Shown: one piece after another, positions 27,358 through 35,129 of the stretch
Numbering within the stretch: position 1 is the first letter of the stretch
How the letters are laid out: each line of letters begins with the position of its first letter
DNA from: G963674835 sp963674835
Lineage (GTDB): Bacteria > Planctomycetota > Planctomycetia > Pirellulales > Thermoguttaceae
Reading direction: 5' to 3'
Assembly: GCA_963674835.2 (NCBI GenBank)
Contig: CAXXKC010000002.1
Coordinates: forward strand, 2,046,001 to 2,110,000
DNA: 64,000 nucleotides
Translations under genes and position numbers: made by a program
Notes under the pieces: generated by a model
What the model was told of the DNA's origin: nothing
Seen by the model: the letters and a program-made list of their open reading frames with translations, nothing else
Database searches by the model: none

Positions 27358-28179
27358 ATGACGTCCGTCACACGGAAACAGTGTTGGTCAAGTTTTGGCT
27401 TGGCCCTGGGCATGTTGCTGTTCTCGGGATGGTCGATGGCCGCTGACCGTCCGAAGGCGGCGCAGCCCGAGCCGGTCCCCGTCGAGATGTTCGCCGCCAT
27501 CCAGAGCGGGCAAATCGGCGTGCGCCTGATTCCTAAGGACGCAACGGAATGCCGAGTCCTCATCGAGAATAAGACGGACAGACCGCTCAGCGTGAAACTG
27601 CCGGGGGCTTTCGCCGGGGTGCCTGTATTGGCGCAGTTCGGCGGTGTCGGCCGTGGTGGCAACGTCGGTCGTGGCGGCGGCGGTGGCTTCGGTAACAGCA
27701 GTACATCGCAGAGTTTCGGCGGCGGCATGGGCGGTGGCGGCGGCTTCGGGATGGGAGGCGGAATGGGAGGCGGGATGTTCAACGTTGCGCCGGAGAAAGT
27801 CGGCCAACTGCGTGTGGCGACGGTTTGCCTGGAGCACGGCAAGGCCGATCCCAATCCGCGAGTGAAGTACGAGATCCGTCCGATCGAACAATACACCGAC
27901 AAGCCGGCGGTTCAGGAACTCTGCCGCATGCTCGGCGCGGGACAGATCAGCCAGCGCGTGGCCCAGGTAGCAGCGTGGCACCTGGAGAACAACATGAGTT
28001 GGCAGGAGCTTTCCAGCAAGCAGATCCGCCACCTGAACGGCATGCGGGAGCTCTACTTCAGTCCTGACGAGGTCCGCGCGGGCATGGCCGCGGTTTCGAC
28101 GGCGAAACAACTGGCTGCCGACCATCGCGAGCAGTCGTCGCCTGCCAAGAGCAGTGCGTCGGCCAGCGAGAATCCCTGA
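27358..28179 (+). CDS. Gly-rich secreted hypothetical protein
   Basis: 273 aa. A signal peptide (SFGLALGMLLFSGWSMAAD) starts the chain. A short conserved-looking domain follows (FAAIQSGQIGVRLIPKDATECRVLIENKT), then a Gly/Phe/Met-rich segment of about 60 residues built from GGGFG and GGGMGG units. A helical C-terminus ends the protein (VQELCRMLGAGQISQRVAQV). I know no function; the layout resembles conserved planctomycete exported proteins whose middle is low complexity. ATG 27358 has GCGGAGG 10 nt upstream. The protein is complete and stands alone. Confidence 0.78.
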   Translation: MTSVTRKQCWSSFGLALGMLLFSGWSMAADRPKAAQPEPVPVEMFAAIQSGQIGVRLIPKDATECRVLIENKTDRPLSVKLPGAFAGVPVLAQFGGVGRGGNVGRGGGGGFGNSSTSQSFGGGMGGGGGFGMGGGMGGGMFNVAPEKVGQLRVATVCLEHGKADPNPRVKYEIRPIEQYTDKPAVQELCRMLGAGQISQRVAQVAAWHLENNMSWQELSSKQIRHLNGMRELYFSPDEVRAGMAAVSTAKQLAADHREQSSPAKSSASASENP

Positions 28180-28669
28180 GCGGCGGTTCTCATTCGACCC
28201 TCGACTTGAGATCCTCGGTGTAGCTGTGCGCTGTGAGTGCGCCGGTACGGCTCGGTACCGTGGCTTTCGATCTCCGAAGTCGGTTTCATTAACTCTAGGG
28301 ATTCTCGCATATTGCGCATGTACGTTGTAGCGAATGTACAAAATACCCCCACAGATCTATTTTGCTGAGACTGGAAATCTGTTTATAATCGATTGGGATT
28401 CTAGGGTAGGGGGCGGGATTCCTATGAAGGTGGATTGGCAAGCCCGTGCTGTTGGGCATGTGTGGTTAGTAAGCGAGACCGTGGAAGGCTGAAGGTCGAG
28501 CCAGTGCGCGAGCCGCGCAGAGCAATGGCTGTCTTCGCTAGTGGTTGCGTTTGCTTGTTGGGTCGGGTTGTCTCGGGCAAGGCTTCGAGTTCTTCGCTGA
28601 CGAGGCCATCTGACTTGGTTCGAGGTCCGCAAGGAAAGACCAAATCACAGCTTGATTGCGAGGTGTGGC
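28180..28669. other. Long 5' leader region ahead of the lipoprotein gene
   Basis: 490 bases without a plausible gene; base composition is AT-richer than its flanks around 28320-28420. It holds the promoter described separately at 28362-28389, implying a leader of about 270 nt. The two hypothetical frames inside it have compositions unlike real genes here. Confidence 0.45.
28362..28389 (+). promoter_or_regulatory. Sigma-70-like promoter for the lipoprotein/DUF1559 genes
   Basis: TTGCTG (28362-28367), a 16-bp spacer and a perfect TATAAT (28384-28389). It is the only such match in this AT-richer stretch, about 280 bp upstream of the lipoprotein start. Confidence 0.5.
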
Positions 28670-29068
28670 ATGCGGCAGATGCTGGTGGTTGGTTTCATTG
28701 TTTTGAGTGTTGCGTTGTGGCAGGGTTGCGGGAAGGACAATCCCCTGGGGCGCGTGGCGGTCAGCGGGACGGTGACCCTCGATGGAGCGCCGCTGGAGAG
28801 CGGGAGCATCATGTTCGCTCCCACACAACGAGGTCCTGTTCTGACCGGTACCGTCATCAAGGCGGGACGGTTTGAGATGCTGACGGAAAAGGGCCTGACG
28901 CCCGGAGAATACGCGGTGAAGATCAACGCCCCGGACATGAGCAAGCCGACGTCCGGGCATGAGCCTCCGCCAAGCCTGATTCCGCCTGACTGGAGTAACG
29001 GGACTGGGCACAAAGTGACTGTCACGGCACAAGGTCCCAACGAATTCACTTTCGACATAAAGAAGTGA
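28670..29068 (+). CDS. Small exported protein with carboxypeptidase-regulatory-like beta domain
   Basis: 132 aa. The N-terminus MRQMLVVGFIVLSVALWQGC is a signal sequence ending in a Gly-Cys that may be a lipobox, although the WQ residues before it are poor for one. The rest is a compact beta-sandwich: VAVSGTVTLDGAPLESGSIMF is the recurring planctomycete transthyretin-like motif, followed by GLTPGEYAVKINAP. Such proteins occur beside DUF1559 proteins in many planctomycetes; their role is unknown. ATG 28670 is preceded by GAGGTG. Confidence 0.8.
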   Translation: MRQMLVVGFIVLSVALWQGCGKDNPLGRVAVSGTVTLDGAPLESGSIMFAPTQRGPVLTGTVIKAGRFEMLTEKGLTPGEYAVKINAPDMSKPTSGHEPPPSLIPPDWSNGTGHKVTVTAQGPNEFTFDIKK

Positions 29069-29074
29069 GACTGG

Positions 29075-29097
29075 TCCACAATAGTGTTTATTGTGGA
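29075..29097 (+). terminator. Stem-loop directly after the lipoprotein stop
   Basis: TCCACAATA (29075-29083) pairs perfectly with TATTGTGGA (29089-29097) around a 5-nt loop. It begins 7 nt past the stop codon. The T-run after it is weak, so it may be a partial terminator or an mRNA-processing hairpin that sets the ratio of the two neighbouring genes. Confidence 0.45.
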
Positions 29098-29426
29098 TGT
29101 TTCGACTGGGTTTATCGGTCGCAGTTTTCCGCACAAGATGGTTTTGGCCCTGAAGGAAGGAGGCACCCACAACTGACGCATTGCCGACGGCCTATGTCGG
29201 CCCGATCGCGGCTGGGTTTCAGGGTTCCAGCGCAGCGGGGCAGACGAGGGTTTGGCAGTAGTGAGCATGGAACGGAGAACAGGCGTGTCTGTATTACAGA
29301 CAGCGAGGACTTGGTCATCGCACGTCAGGAACAGACGAGTGCACTTCCTGCGGCGTTGTGACGCGCTGCTTTTCGGCAGCGCAGATAGGCGTCGCTCCAA
29401 GTTCTGTCTTTATGGGAGGTTTTTCC
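29098..29426. other. Intergenic region with a 17-bp palindrome
   Basis: No gene fits here. TGTCTGT (29286-29292) and ACAGACA (29296-29302) form a perfect inverted repeat with a 3-bp centre, 125 bp upstream of the DUF1559 gene. It is operator-like; the bound protein, if any, is unknown. Confidence 0.4.
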
Positions 29427-30572
29427 ATGCGTACTAGAAAAGGCTTTACGTTGGTAGAGTTGCTGGTGGTGATTGCCATTATCGGCATCTTGATTGCTCT
29501 TCTGTTGCCGGCTGTCCAGGCGGCGCGCGAAGCGGCTCGCCGCTCGCAGTGCACCAACAACCTGAAACAGCTTGGACTGGCGTGCCACAACTACCACGAC
29601 GTCTACAAGACGTTCCCAGTGGGTTGCTTCGGCTACGAATGGGGTACGTGGATGACGGAACTCATGCCGTTCCTCGAACAGGGGGCGGCGGCGGCGTCTT
29701 GGGATGCCTCGGTCATGTATTGCGAAGACGCTGGTCTGCCAGCCTATGGAGACCCGTTGCACTATTTCGCTGCCACGGGCGATGTCCCCGGTATGCTTGC
29801 CGTTGCAACCGGCACTTACCTTGCTGCTTCGAACCGGCCGATCTCTTGCGTGCGGAAGGACGTGCTTTCCTGCCCAAGCGGCGCGCAGAACGTGTTGCAG
29901 CTGTCACCGGCTGTGCCCGTGCAGGTGATGAAGACGAGCTACCTGTGCAATGTAGGCAACACGACGTTCCGAACTGCGTGGCACGCACGTGGGTATTTCG
30001 TCGACGACGGCGGCTGCATCTACAAGACGTTGACCTATCTGGGCTTGTCTGTCACATACGGCGGTGCTCCGTTCTTCATGGGCGGTTGTGACGGGCCGGG
30101 AGGGGGCGACTGCCCGGATACCACGACGGTCTACGATCCGCCGGCATTCGGAGTGCGCGATATTACCGACGGGACCAGCAACACGCTCCTCCTCTCTGAG
30201 GGAATTCAGAGCAACTGCAAGGACTTTGCCGACGTATCTCCCACCGATCCCTACATTGACCTGCGTGGGCTGGGGTATTGGTACGGCGGCACGGCCTTCA
30301 CGACGTTCCTGACGCCCAACTCCACGTATCCGGATGTCATGGAGGTTTCGAGCAGTGGCGTCTATTGCGAGACCGACAAGAACCCGCGGCACCCTTGCAT
30401 TGGTTCGGACGCTTCGAACCCGATCATGGTTGCGCCGCGTAGCGATCACCCCGGCGGTGTGAATGCGGCGATCTGCGACGGGTCGGTGCGGTTCGTCTCG
30501 GACAACATCGCGTTCGACACCTGGCAAGCCATGGGCACGAGCCGCGGCGGCGAGGTTTTTGAAATCCCGTAG
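29427..30572 (+). CDS. DUF1559 family pilin-like protein
   Basis: 381 aa. The N-terminus MRTRKGFTLVELLVVIAIIG is a type IV prepilin/pseudopilin-like methylation motif with cleavage after Gly and a hydrophobic helix. AREAARRSQCTNNLKQLGLACHNYH follows, and the C-terminus has the DUF1559 H-x9-DG motif SDHPGGVNAAICDGSVRF. Planctomycetes hold large families of these; an envelope or pilus-like role is assumed but not established. ATG 29427 has GGGAGGT upstream. The transcript ends at a strong hairpin. Confidence 0.94.
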   Translation: MRTRKGFTLVELLVVIAIIGILIALLLPAVQAAREAARRSQCTNNLKQLGLACHNYHDVYKTFPVGCFGYEWGTWMTELMPFLEQGAAAASWDASVMYCEDAGLPAYGDPLHYFAATGDVPGMLAVATGTYLAASNRPISCVRKDVLSCPSGAQNVLQLSPAVPVQVMKTSYLCNVGNTTFRTAWHARGYFVDDGGCIYKTLTYLGLSVTYGGAPFFMGGCDGPGGGDCPDTTTVYDPPAFGVRDITDGTSNTLLLSEGIQSNCKDFADVSPTDPYIDLRGLGYWYGGTAFTTFLTPNSTYPDVMEVSSSGVYCETDKNPRHPCIGSDASNPIMVAPRSDHPGGVNAAICDGSVRFVSDNIAFDTWQAMGTSRGGEVFEIP

Positions 30573-30657
30573 TGCTTCGCTGTTGACGGGACGGTCAACG
30601 CGCGGGGTTGAACCCGTGGCTTGACAGTTCCCGGCAACGCCAAGCGAGAAGTTTAGC

Positions 30658-30690
30658 CCGGCATGTGGTCCGACTGGGGCCACATGCCGG
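30658..30690. terminator. 11-bp hairpin between convergent genes, probable bidirectional terminator
   Basis: CCGGCATGTGG (30658-30668) and CCACATGCCGG (30680-30690) are perfectly complementary with an 11-nt loop. The hairpin lies 86 bp after the DUF1559 stop and 17 bp from the end of the convergent GTPase gene. TTGCGTTTCTT follows on the plus strand. Confidence 0.65.
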
Positions 30691-30706
30691 TTGCGTTTCT
30701 TGCCGG

Positions 30707-32251
30707 TCAGTCGGACCGGGCCCAGTTCAATCCGGCCTTGAGCAACACGCGGCCCGAGTTGACCGCTTGGCCCCAAAGCTGCCGCCAGTAGGTTTCCTCG
30801 TGGAAGCTGCGCAAGCAGCGCAGGTACTTCACCCGCTGGGCTTCCGGCGAGCAGTGGAGAATGGCCGGTGTCAGACCTTCTTCGACGTTGTACACTCTGC
30901 CGGGCGCCAGGCAGACGGGCACCATCACCTGTTCCGGGGCGAGGGCCAGATCTTCGCGCACGGCCTCGACGGCCTCGCGGATGTGCCGGGCTTTGACGGA
31001 TTGAGGATGTGCGAGGTCGTACGGGGGATTCCACTCCTGCACCGGCCGTAAGCGGTCGATGAAGCTGACGGCAACGACCACCGGCGGCATCATGCGATCG
31101 GGCTCGCGTTGAAAGAAATCGCGCATTTGTTCGAGTAGACGGCGATCGGGGCCGCGCGCCGCCGAGCAGGCCGAGCAGACCAGCAGGATCAGGTCGGTCC
31201 GGAGAATCTCTTCCCGGAAATGGGCAAACGCTTGCTGCGCGGGTTCGGTGCCGGCATAGCCGGCCGTGTCGAGAACGATCGCCCGGGCGACGCCTTCGCG
31301 TTCGAGCAGGAAAGGCTCGATCATGCGCGTGCGAGGCACGACATCGACCGCCGCGCGCATTTCGCCGAACAGAGCGTTAATCAGGCTCGACTTGCCCGCC
31401 TTGACTTGCCCGAGGACCAGGATCCGCAGCGGTTCTTCGGCGAGAACTTCGTCGCGAGTCTGCGACTGGCGGGTATCGCGTTGGGTCCGAGCACTGCGGT
31501 AGTCTTGAAACTCGACCTCGTCGAGCACAAGTTGGCCGCTGTAGAGTTGGATGGCGTAGAAGCCGGCTTTGCGAACGCAGAAGCCGACCGCCCAGCGCCG
31601 GATTTCGCCGGTCGAAGCATGATACAACTCGCCGCCGGCCAGGTCGCGCAATTCGCGGAGAATGCCCGACACCGGATTGATACCAAAGGCGACGACGCGA
31701 TAGAGGAAGTAGAGCGGGTCGTACCAGGAGGCCAGACGACTGAAGCGGCGGAAGTCGTGGAGCGTGAGGACATGTGCCCCCGGAACGTGCTGAGCGAACG
31801 CCACTCGCAGATCGGCGGCGACGAGCTCGACGATTCTTAACACGTGCGGAACGGGAATCTCCAGCATGGCGTGGCGCGACTTGGGATGATACTGCGTTGC
31901 AACCGTATTGAGAACCTCGCGGAGAAGGTCCCAGAAGGCTTCGGGCCGATCCAGGGGCGGATTCTCGGTCTGGATGCGTTCGGCCAGGGCGTTGACCTGC
32001 TCCCAGGCGAGCCGTCCGGAAGGGGGCCATTGGTCCGAGGGCTGGGCCGTCAGGGGTGCGGACGTCTGCCTTTGCCGCCGTAGCCAGTGGAGCACACCCC
32101 AGCCCAAGAGGACGCACACGCCGCTGAGGACCATCCACTGCCACAGCCAACCGTGCCTCCAGAACCACCATGAGCCGGCAATCAGCAGGGCGAGATAGGG
32201 GATTGATAGCAGGGTCGCGACAGACAGCCAGCCAACCTTGAGGTAATTCAT
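30707..32251 (-). CDS. Membrane-anchored GTPase (second of a pair)
   Basis: 514 aa. Two transmembrane helices lie near the N-terminus (VATLLSIPYLALLIAGSWWF, WMVLSGVCVLLGWGVLHWL). A helical region of about 180 residues follows, then a C-terminal TRAFAC-type GTPase: G1 LVLGQVKAGKSSLINALFG, G3 VLDTAGYAG and a non-standard G4 (VAVSFIDRLRP). ATG 32251 overlaps the upstream GTPase stop (ATGA), so the two proteins are made together. Such pairs recall the E. coli YcjX/YcjF arrangement, but here both members carry the GTPase fold. Function is unknown; membrane or envelope stress is a guess from the topology. Confidence 0.85.
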   Translation of the reverse strand: MNYLKVGWLSVATLLSIPYLALLIAGSWWFWRHGWLWQWMVLSGVCVLLGWGVLHWLRRQRQTSAPLTAQPSDQWPPSGRLAWEQVNALAERIQTENPPLDRPEAFWDLLREVLNTVATQYHPKSRHAMLEIPVPHVLRIVELVAADLRVAFAQHVPGAHVLTLHDFRRFSRLASWYDPLYFLYRVVAFGINPVSGILRELRDLAGGELYHASTGEIRRWAVGFCVRKAGFYAIQLYSGQLVLDEVEFQDYRSARTQRDTRQSQTRDEVLAEEPLRILVLGQVKAGKSSLINALFGEMRAAVDVVPRTRMIEPFLLEREGVARAIVLDTAGYAGTEPAQQAFAHFREEILRTDLILLVCSACSAARGPDRRLLEQMRDFFQREPDRMMPPVVVAVSFIDRLRPVQEWNPPYDLAHPQSVKARHIREAVEAVREDLALAPEQVMVPVCLAPGRVYNVEEGLTPAILHCSPEAQRVKYLRCLRSFHEETYWRQLWGQAVNSGRVLLKAGLNWARSD

Positions 32252-33459
32252 GACTTCGATTCCGCCGAGCTCTTGAGGTGCTGGAGATACTCGCGCAGAC
32301 GACTGCGTCCTTCCTCGAATTCCTGCTGATAGAGCTTTCTCAGCATGGCCGCATCGGGCATATCGCCGTGCAGGGCAAAGCTGAAGTAGGCACACAGCGT
32401 ACACCCCAGGGCGTAGGTGCTGGCCGCGGCGAACACGGCGGCGACCGTCGTGCCGACCCCCGGAACGACCTTCAACAGTTCCCTTCCTCCCAGGCGCGCC
32501 GCAAAGCCGAAACCCAAGGCGCCGAACACTTCGGCCGCCCGTTGCGGGGTCATCTTCTGGCCGTAGAGCGTGGCGATGCTGTGGAACAGCTTGGCTTGAA
32601 TGCCCAATACGAGCGGCAGGTCGAGCATGGGCACGGGCAAACCGGCCGCGCCGCCGGCCGCGACGGCGTAGCCCAAGATGTGAGGATGGGCCGCGCGGAA
32701 GTAGGCATCGCGGAAGTTCTGGTGGTGCTCGTACATCATCGCACGAAGCCCCAGGGGAACGGCGTCTTCGATGACTTGCCAGAGATGGTCCAATCCGTAC
32801 AACGGCGGATAGAAGTCGTCCTCGGGAAGGGTGAAATCAACCGGCACGAAACGTGCCCCGTACGCTTCATACCATGGGCGCTGACTGGCCAGGGAACGGG
32901 CCAAGTCGTGGGGGACCTGCGACGGATAGGGATACTGGCTGTAGGGGTACGGCAGGATGTGACTGGTGTCGGGCGTGGGGTAGCCTTCGTGTAGCGAGGT
33001 CTGCACTACGATCAGTGGCCATCGCGGGTGGGCCCTGCGGATTTTGGCCAACGGCTCCAGCAGTTCCCGCTGGGCGTGATCCATGGCCTTGATCGTGAGG
33101 ATGAGACAGTGCGAGCGGTCCTCGAGCACACGGATGTCGTCGGTAGGGTCGTATTCGCTTTCGCCGAGCCCACGAGTATCGAGAAACTGAAGGAAGTACT
33201 GGTCTTCGTCGGGAAATGGGTAGAGTTGCGAGGTTCGTGTGCAGGGACGGAAGCCGGAGCCGATTTCCGCTCGGCTGCTCCCGGTGAGCGCTCGGATGAT
33301 CGACGTCTTACCCGACTGGGCCTTTCCCAACAGCCAGAAGACGGGGACGGGCATGTCGCGACGGAGCTGCTTGAGCCTCCGGTGGAGTTCCGCGTCGTTG
33401 ACCTTCGGAGCGCGGATTCTGCCCCACAATGCCGAAAGGTGGCCCCACGGCGATTTCAT
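32248..33459 (-). CDS. GTPase with C-terminal DUF697-like membrane domain (first of a pair)
   Basis: 403 aa. The GTPase domain comes first: G1 WLLGKAQSGKTSIIRALTG, G3 FLDTRGLGE and a non-standard G4 (LIVVQTSLHEG). A DUF697-like hydrophobic region follows, with LGYAVAAGGAAGLPVPMLDL and VPGVGTTVAAVFAAASTYAL. A charged coiled-coil tail ends the protein. ATG 33459 is preferred over GTG 33465. The gene lies upstream and overlaps the second GTPase by four bases. No other co-transcribed gene is seen. Confidence 0.85.
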   Translation of the reverse strand: MKSPWGHLSALWGRIRAPKVNDAELHRRLKQLRRDMPVPVFWLLGKAQSGKTSIIRALTGSSRAEIGSGFRPCTRTSQLYPFPDEDQYFLQFLDTRGLGESEYDPTDDIRVLEDRSHCLILTIKAMDHAQRELLEPLAKIRRAHPRWPLIVVQTSLHEGYPTPDTSHILPYPYSQYPYPSQVPHDLARSLASQRPWYEAYGARFVPVDFTLPEDDFYPPLYGLDHLWQVIEDAVPLGLRAMMYEHHQNFRDAYFRAAHPHILGYAVAAGGAAGLPVPMLDLPLVLGIQAKLFHSIATLYGQKMTPQRAAEVFGALGFGFAARLGGRELLKVVPGVGTTVAAVFAAASTYALGCTLCAYFSFALHGDMPDAAMLRKLYQQEFEEGRSRLREYLQHLKSSAESKS

Positions 33460-33739
33460 GAGCACCCCGGTTCGCGAAGCGAATGACCAAGACCCAATGA
33501 GGCGAAGCGATGCCTCCCCTCAAATGTAGCAGCAAGTGCCGGAATCGTCAGCATCGTTTGGGTGGGGTGGAGCGGAGCGGGCCGATGTTTGCATTCGGCG
33601 CGGCGGTCGACTATGGTAGGGGTTGCTCGCTAGTTTACACGATACATCAAAGCGACTTCGCGGTCTACGCGCTGGTCGGACCGCCGTGAGTGACCGCGGA
33701 GCTCGCGAAGAGTTGGACCCTTTCACCCCGGGCAATGTC

Positions 33740-35107
33740 ATGACGCAACTCATTAAGTACTTCGCCGTGTCGCTGGGAATGTTTGTACTGTTCGCCGGTG
33801 TGTCGGTTGGCGCATCGCAAGCAGCCCAGCTTCGCGTGGCCACGTTTCGCTGCGATGCAACTCCGCCGATCGGCGGCCATCCGCTGATCTGGCTCACGTC
33901 GGCGAAGACGATCGAAGATCCGCTGTGGGCCAAAGGCATCGTTCTGGACGACGGCCAGTCGCGTTACGTTCTCTGCGCGATGGACTGGTGCGGACTCTGC
34001 GACTCGACGTACGATTTGTTCTGCCGCAAGCTGGCCGAGGCCGTGGGCACCGATGTGACGAAGGTCGCCGTGCAAACCGTCCATCAGCACACGGCACCCT
34101 ACACCAGCAGCGGCGCGCAGAAACTGATGGACAAGTATGGAAACGCGCCGAAGTTCGTCGACTTCAAGTTCCTCGATGAGCTCACGGACCGCTTGGCGGC
34201 CGCGGCCAAGCAGTCGTTGGCGGAGCTCAAGCCGTTCGATTCGGTCGGGATTGGACAGGCTAAGGTGGACCGGGTGGCCGCCACTCGGCGGGTGAAGGGT
34301 CCGGACGGCAAGATCCTGGTCCGATACAGCAGTTGTAAGGACCCCGCGCTGCGGGCGATGCCTGAAGGGCGAATTGATCCGTTCCTGAAGACGGTCACGT
34401 TGGCCCAGGGAAACAAGCCGCTGGTTCGGCTGCACTATTACGCCACGCATCCGCAGACCTTCTATGGCGACGCCCGCGTGTCGGCCGATTTTGTAGGCCA
34501 CGCCCGGGATCGGCTGGAGAAGGAAGAAGGCGTGTTTCAGATCTACTTCAACGGCTGCGGCGGCGATGTGACCGTCGGGAAGTACAACGACGGCTCGCGC
34601 GAGGCCCGCGAACCTTTGGCCCAGCGGTTGCTGGCGGGGATGAAGGCGTCGGTCGCCGCGACCAAGTACGAGCCAGTCAGCAAGCTGGTTTGGCACAGCG
34701 TTCCGCTGAAGCTCGATCCGCGGACCGACGGCAGTTTCGCCCTGGGGCCGACCGAAGCGCTGGTGTCGGATCGTGATGCCAATCCATCGAGGCGCACGGT
34801 CGCCGCGTGCCGGTTGGCCTTCGACCAGCGGGCCGACCGTCCGTTCAACATCACTTGCCTGGATATTGGGGACGCCCGTTTGTTGAACCTGCCCGGCGAG
34901 AGCCTGATCGAGTTTCAACTCTTCGCCCAGCAGCTGCTTCCGAAGAAGTTCGTGGCCGTGGCGGCGTACGGGGACCTGAGCCCCGGCTATATTTGTCCGG
35001 CGGCGGCGTTTGCCGAGGGCGGATACGAGCCGACCGACTCGAACACGGGGACCACTTCGGAGCAGAAACTCAAGGCGGCCATCCGCGAAGTGTTGGGGGC
35101 GCCCTGA
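33740..35107 (+). CDS. Secreted neutral/alkaline ceramidase-like protein, divergent member
   Basis: 455 aa with a signal peptide ending near SQAAQ. The neutral ceramidase N-terminal fold is suggested by RCDATPPIGG, the histidine motif VQTVHQHTAPY, the ARLHYYATHPQ-type second His region, and FNGCGGDVTVGKYN. In the neutral ceramidase family the equivalent of that last block is GDxSP, where Ser is the nucleophile; here the Ser position is Thr within GDVTVG. The three other paralogues in the window keep GDQSP. It may use another substrate, or be inactive as an amidase. ATG 33740 is chosen because the signal peptide starts there; longer frames exist upstream. Confidence 0.72.
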   Translation: MTQLIKYFAVSLGMFVLFAGVSVGASQAAQLRVATFRCDATPPIGGHPLIWLTSAKTIEDPLWAKGIVLDDGQSRYVLCAMDWCGLCDSTYDLFCRKLAEAVGTDVTKVAVQTVHQHTAPYTSSGAQKLMDKYGNAPKFVDFKFLDELTDRLAAAAKQSLAELKPFDSVGIGQAKVDRVAATRRVKGPDGKILVRYSSCKDPALRAMPEGRIDPFLKTVTLAQGNKPLVRLHYYATHPQTFYGDARVSADFVGHARDRLEKEEGVFQIYFNGCGGDVTVGKYNDGSREAREPLAQRLLAGMKASVAATKYEPVSKLVWHSVPLKLDPRTDGSFALGPTEALVSDRDANPSRRTVAACRLAFDQRADRPFNITCLDIGDARLLNLPGESLIEFQLFAQQLLPKKFVAVAAYGDLSPGYICPAAAFAEGGYEPTDSNTGTTSEQKLKAAIREVLGAP

Positions 35108-35129
35108 GTTGGCCCACTGCCAGTCAGCG

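Noticed and set aside
28435..29400. Small open frames around the lipoprotein gene, including 28538-29170 on the minus strand
   Set aside because: They overlap the transthyretin-like lipoprotein, which has a signal peptide and ribosome site; the frames do not.
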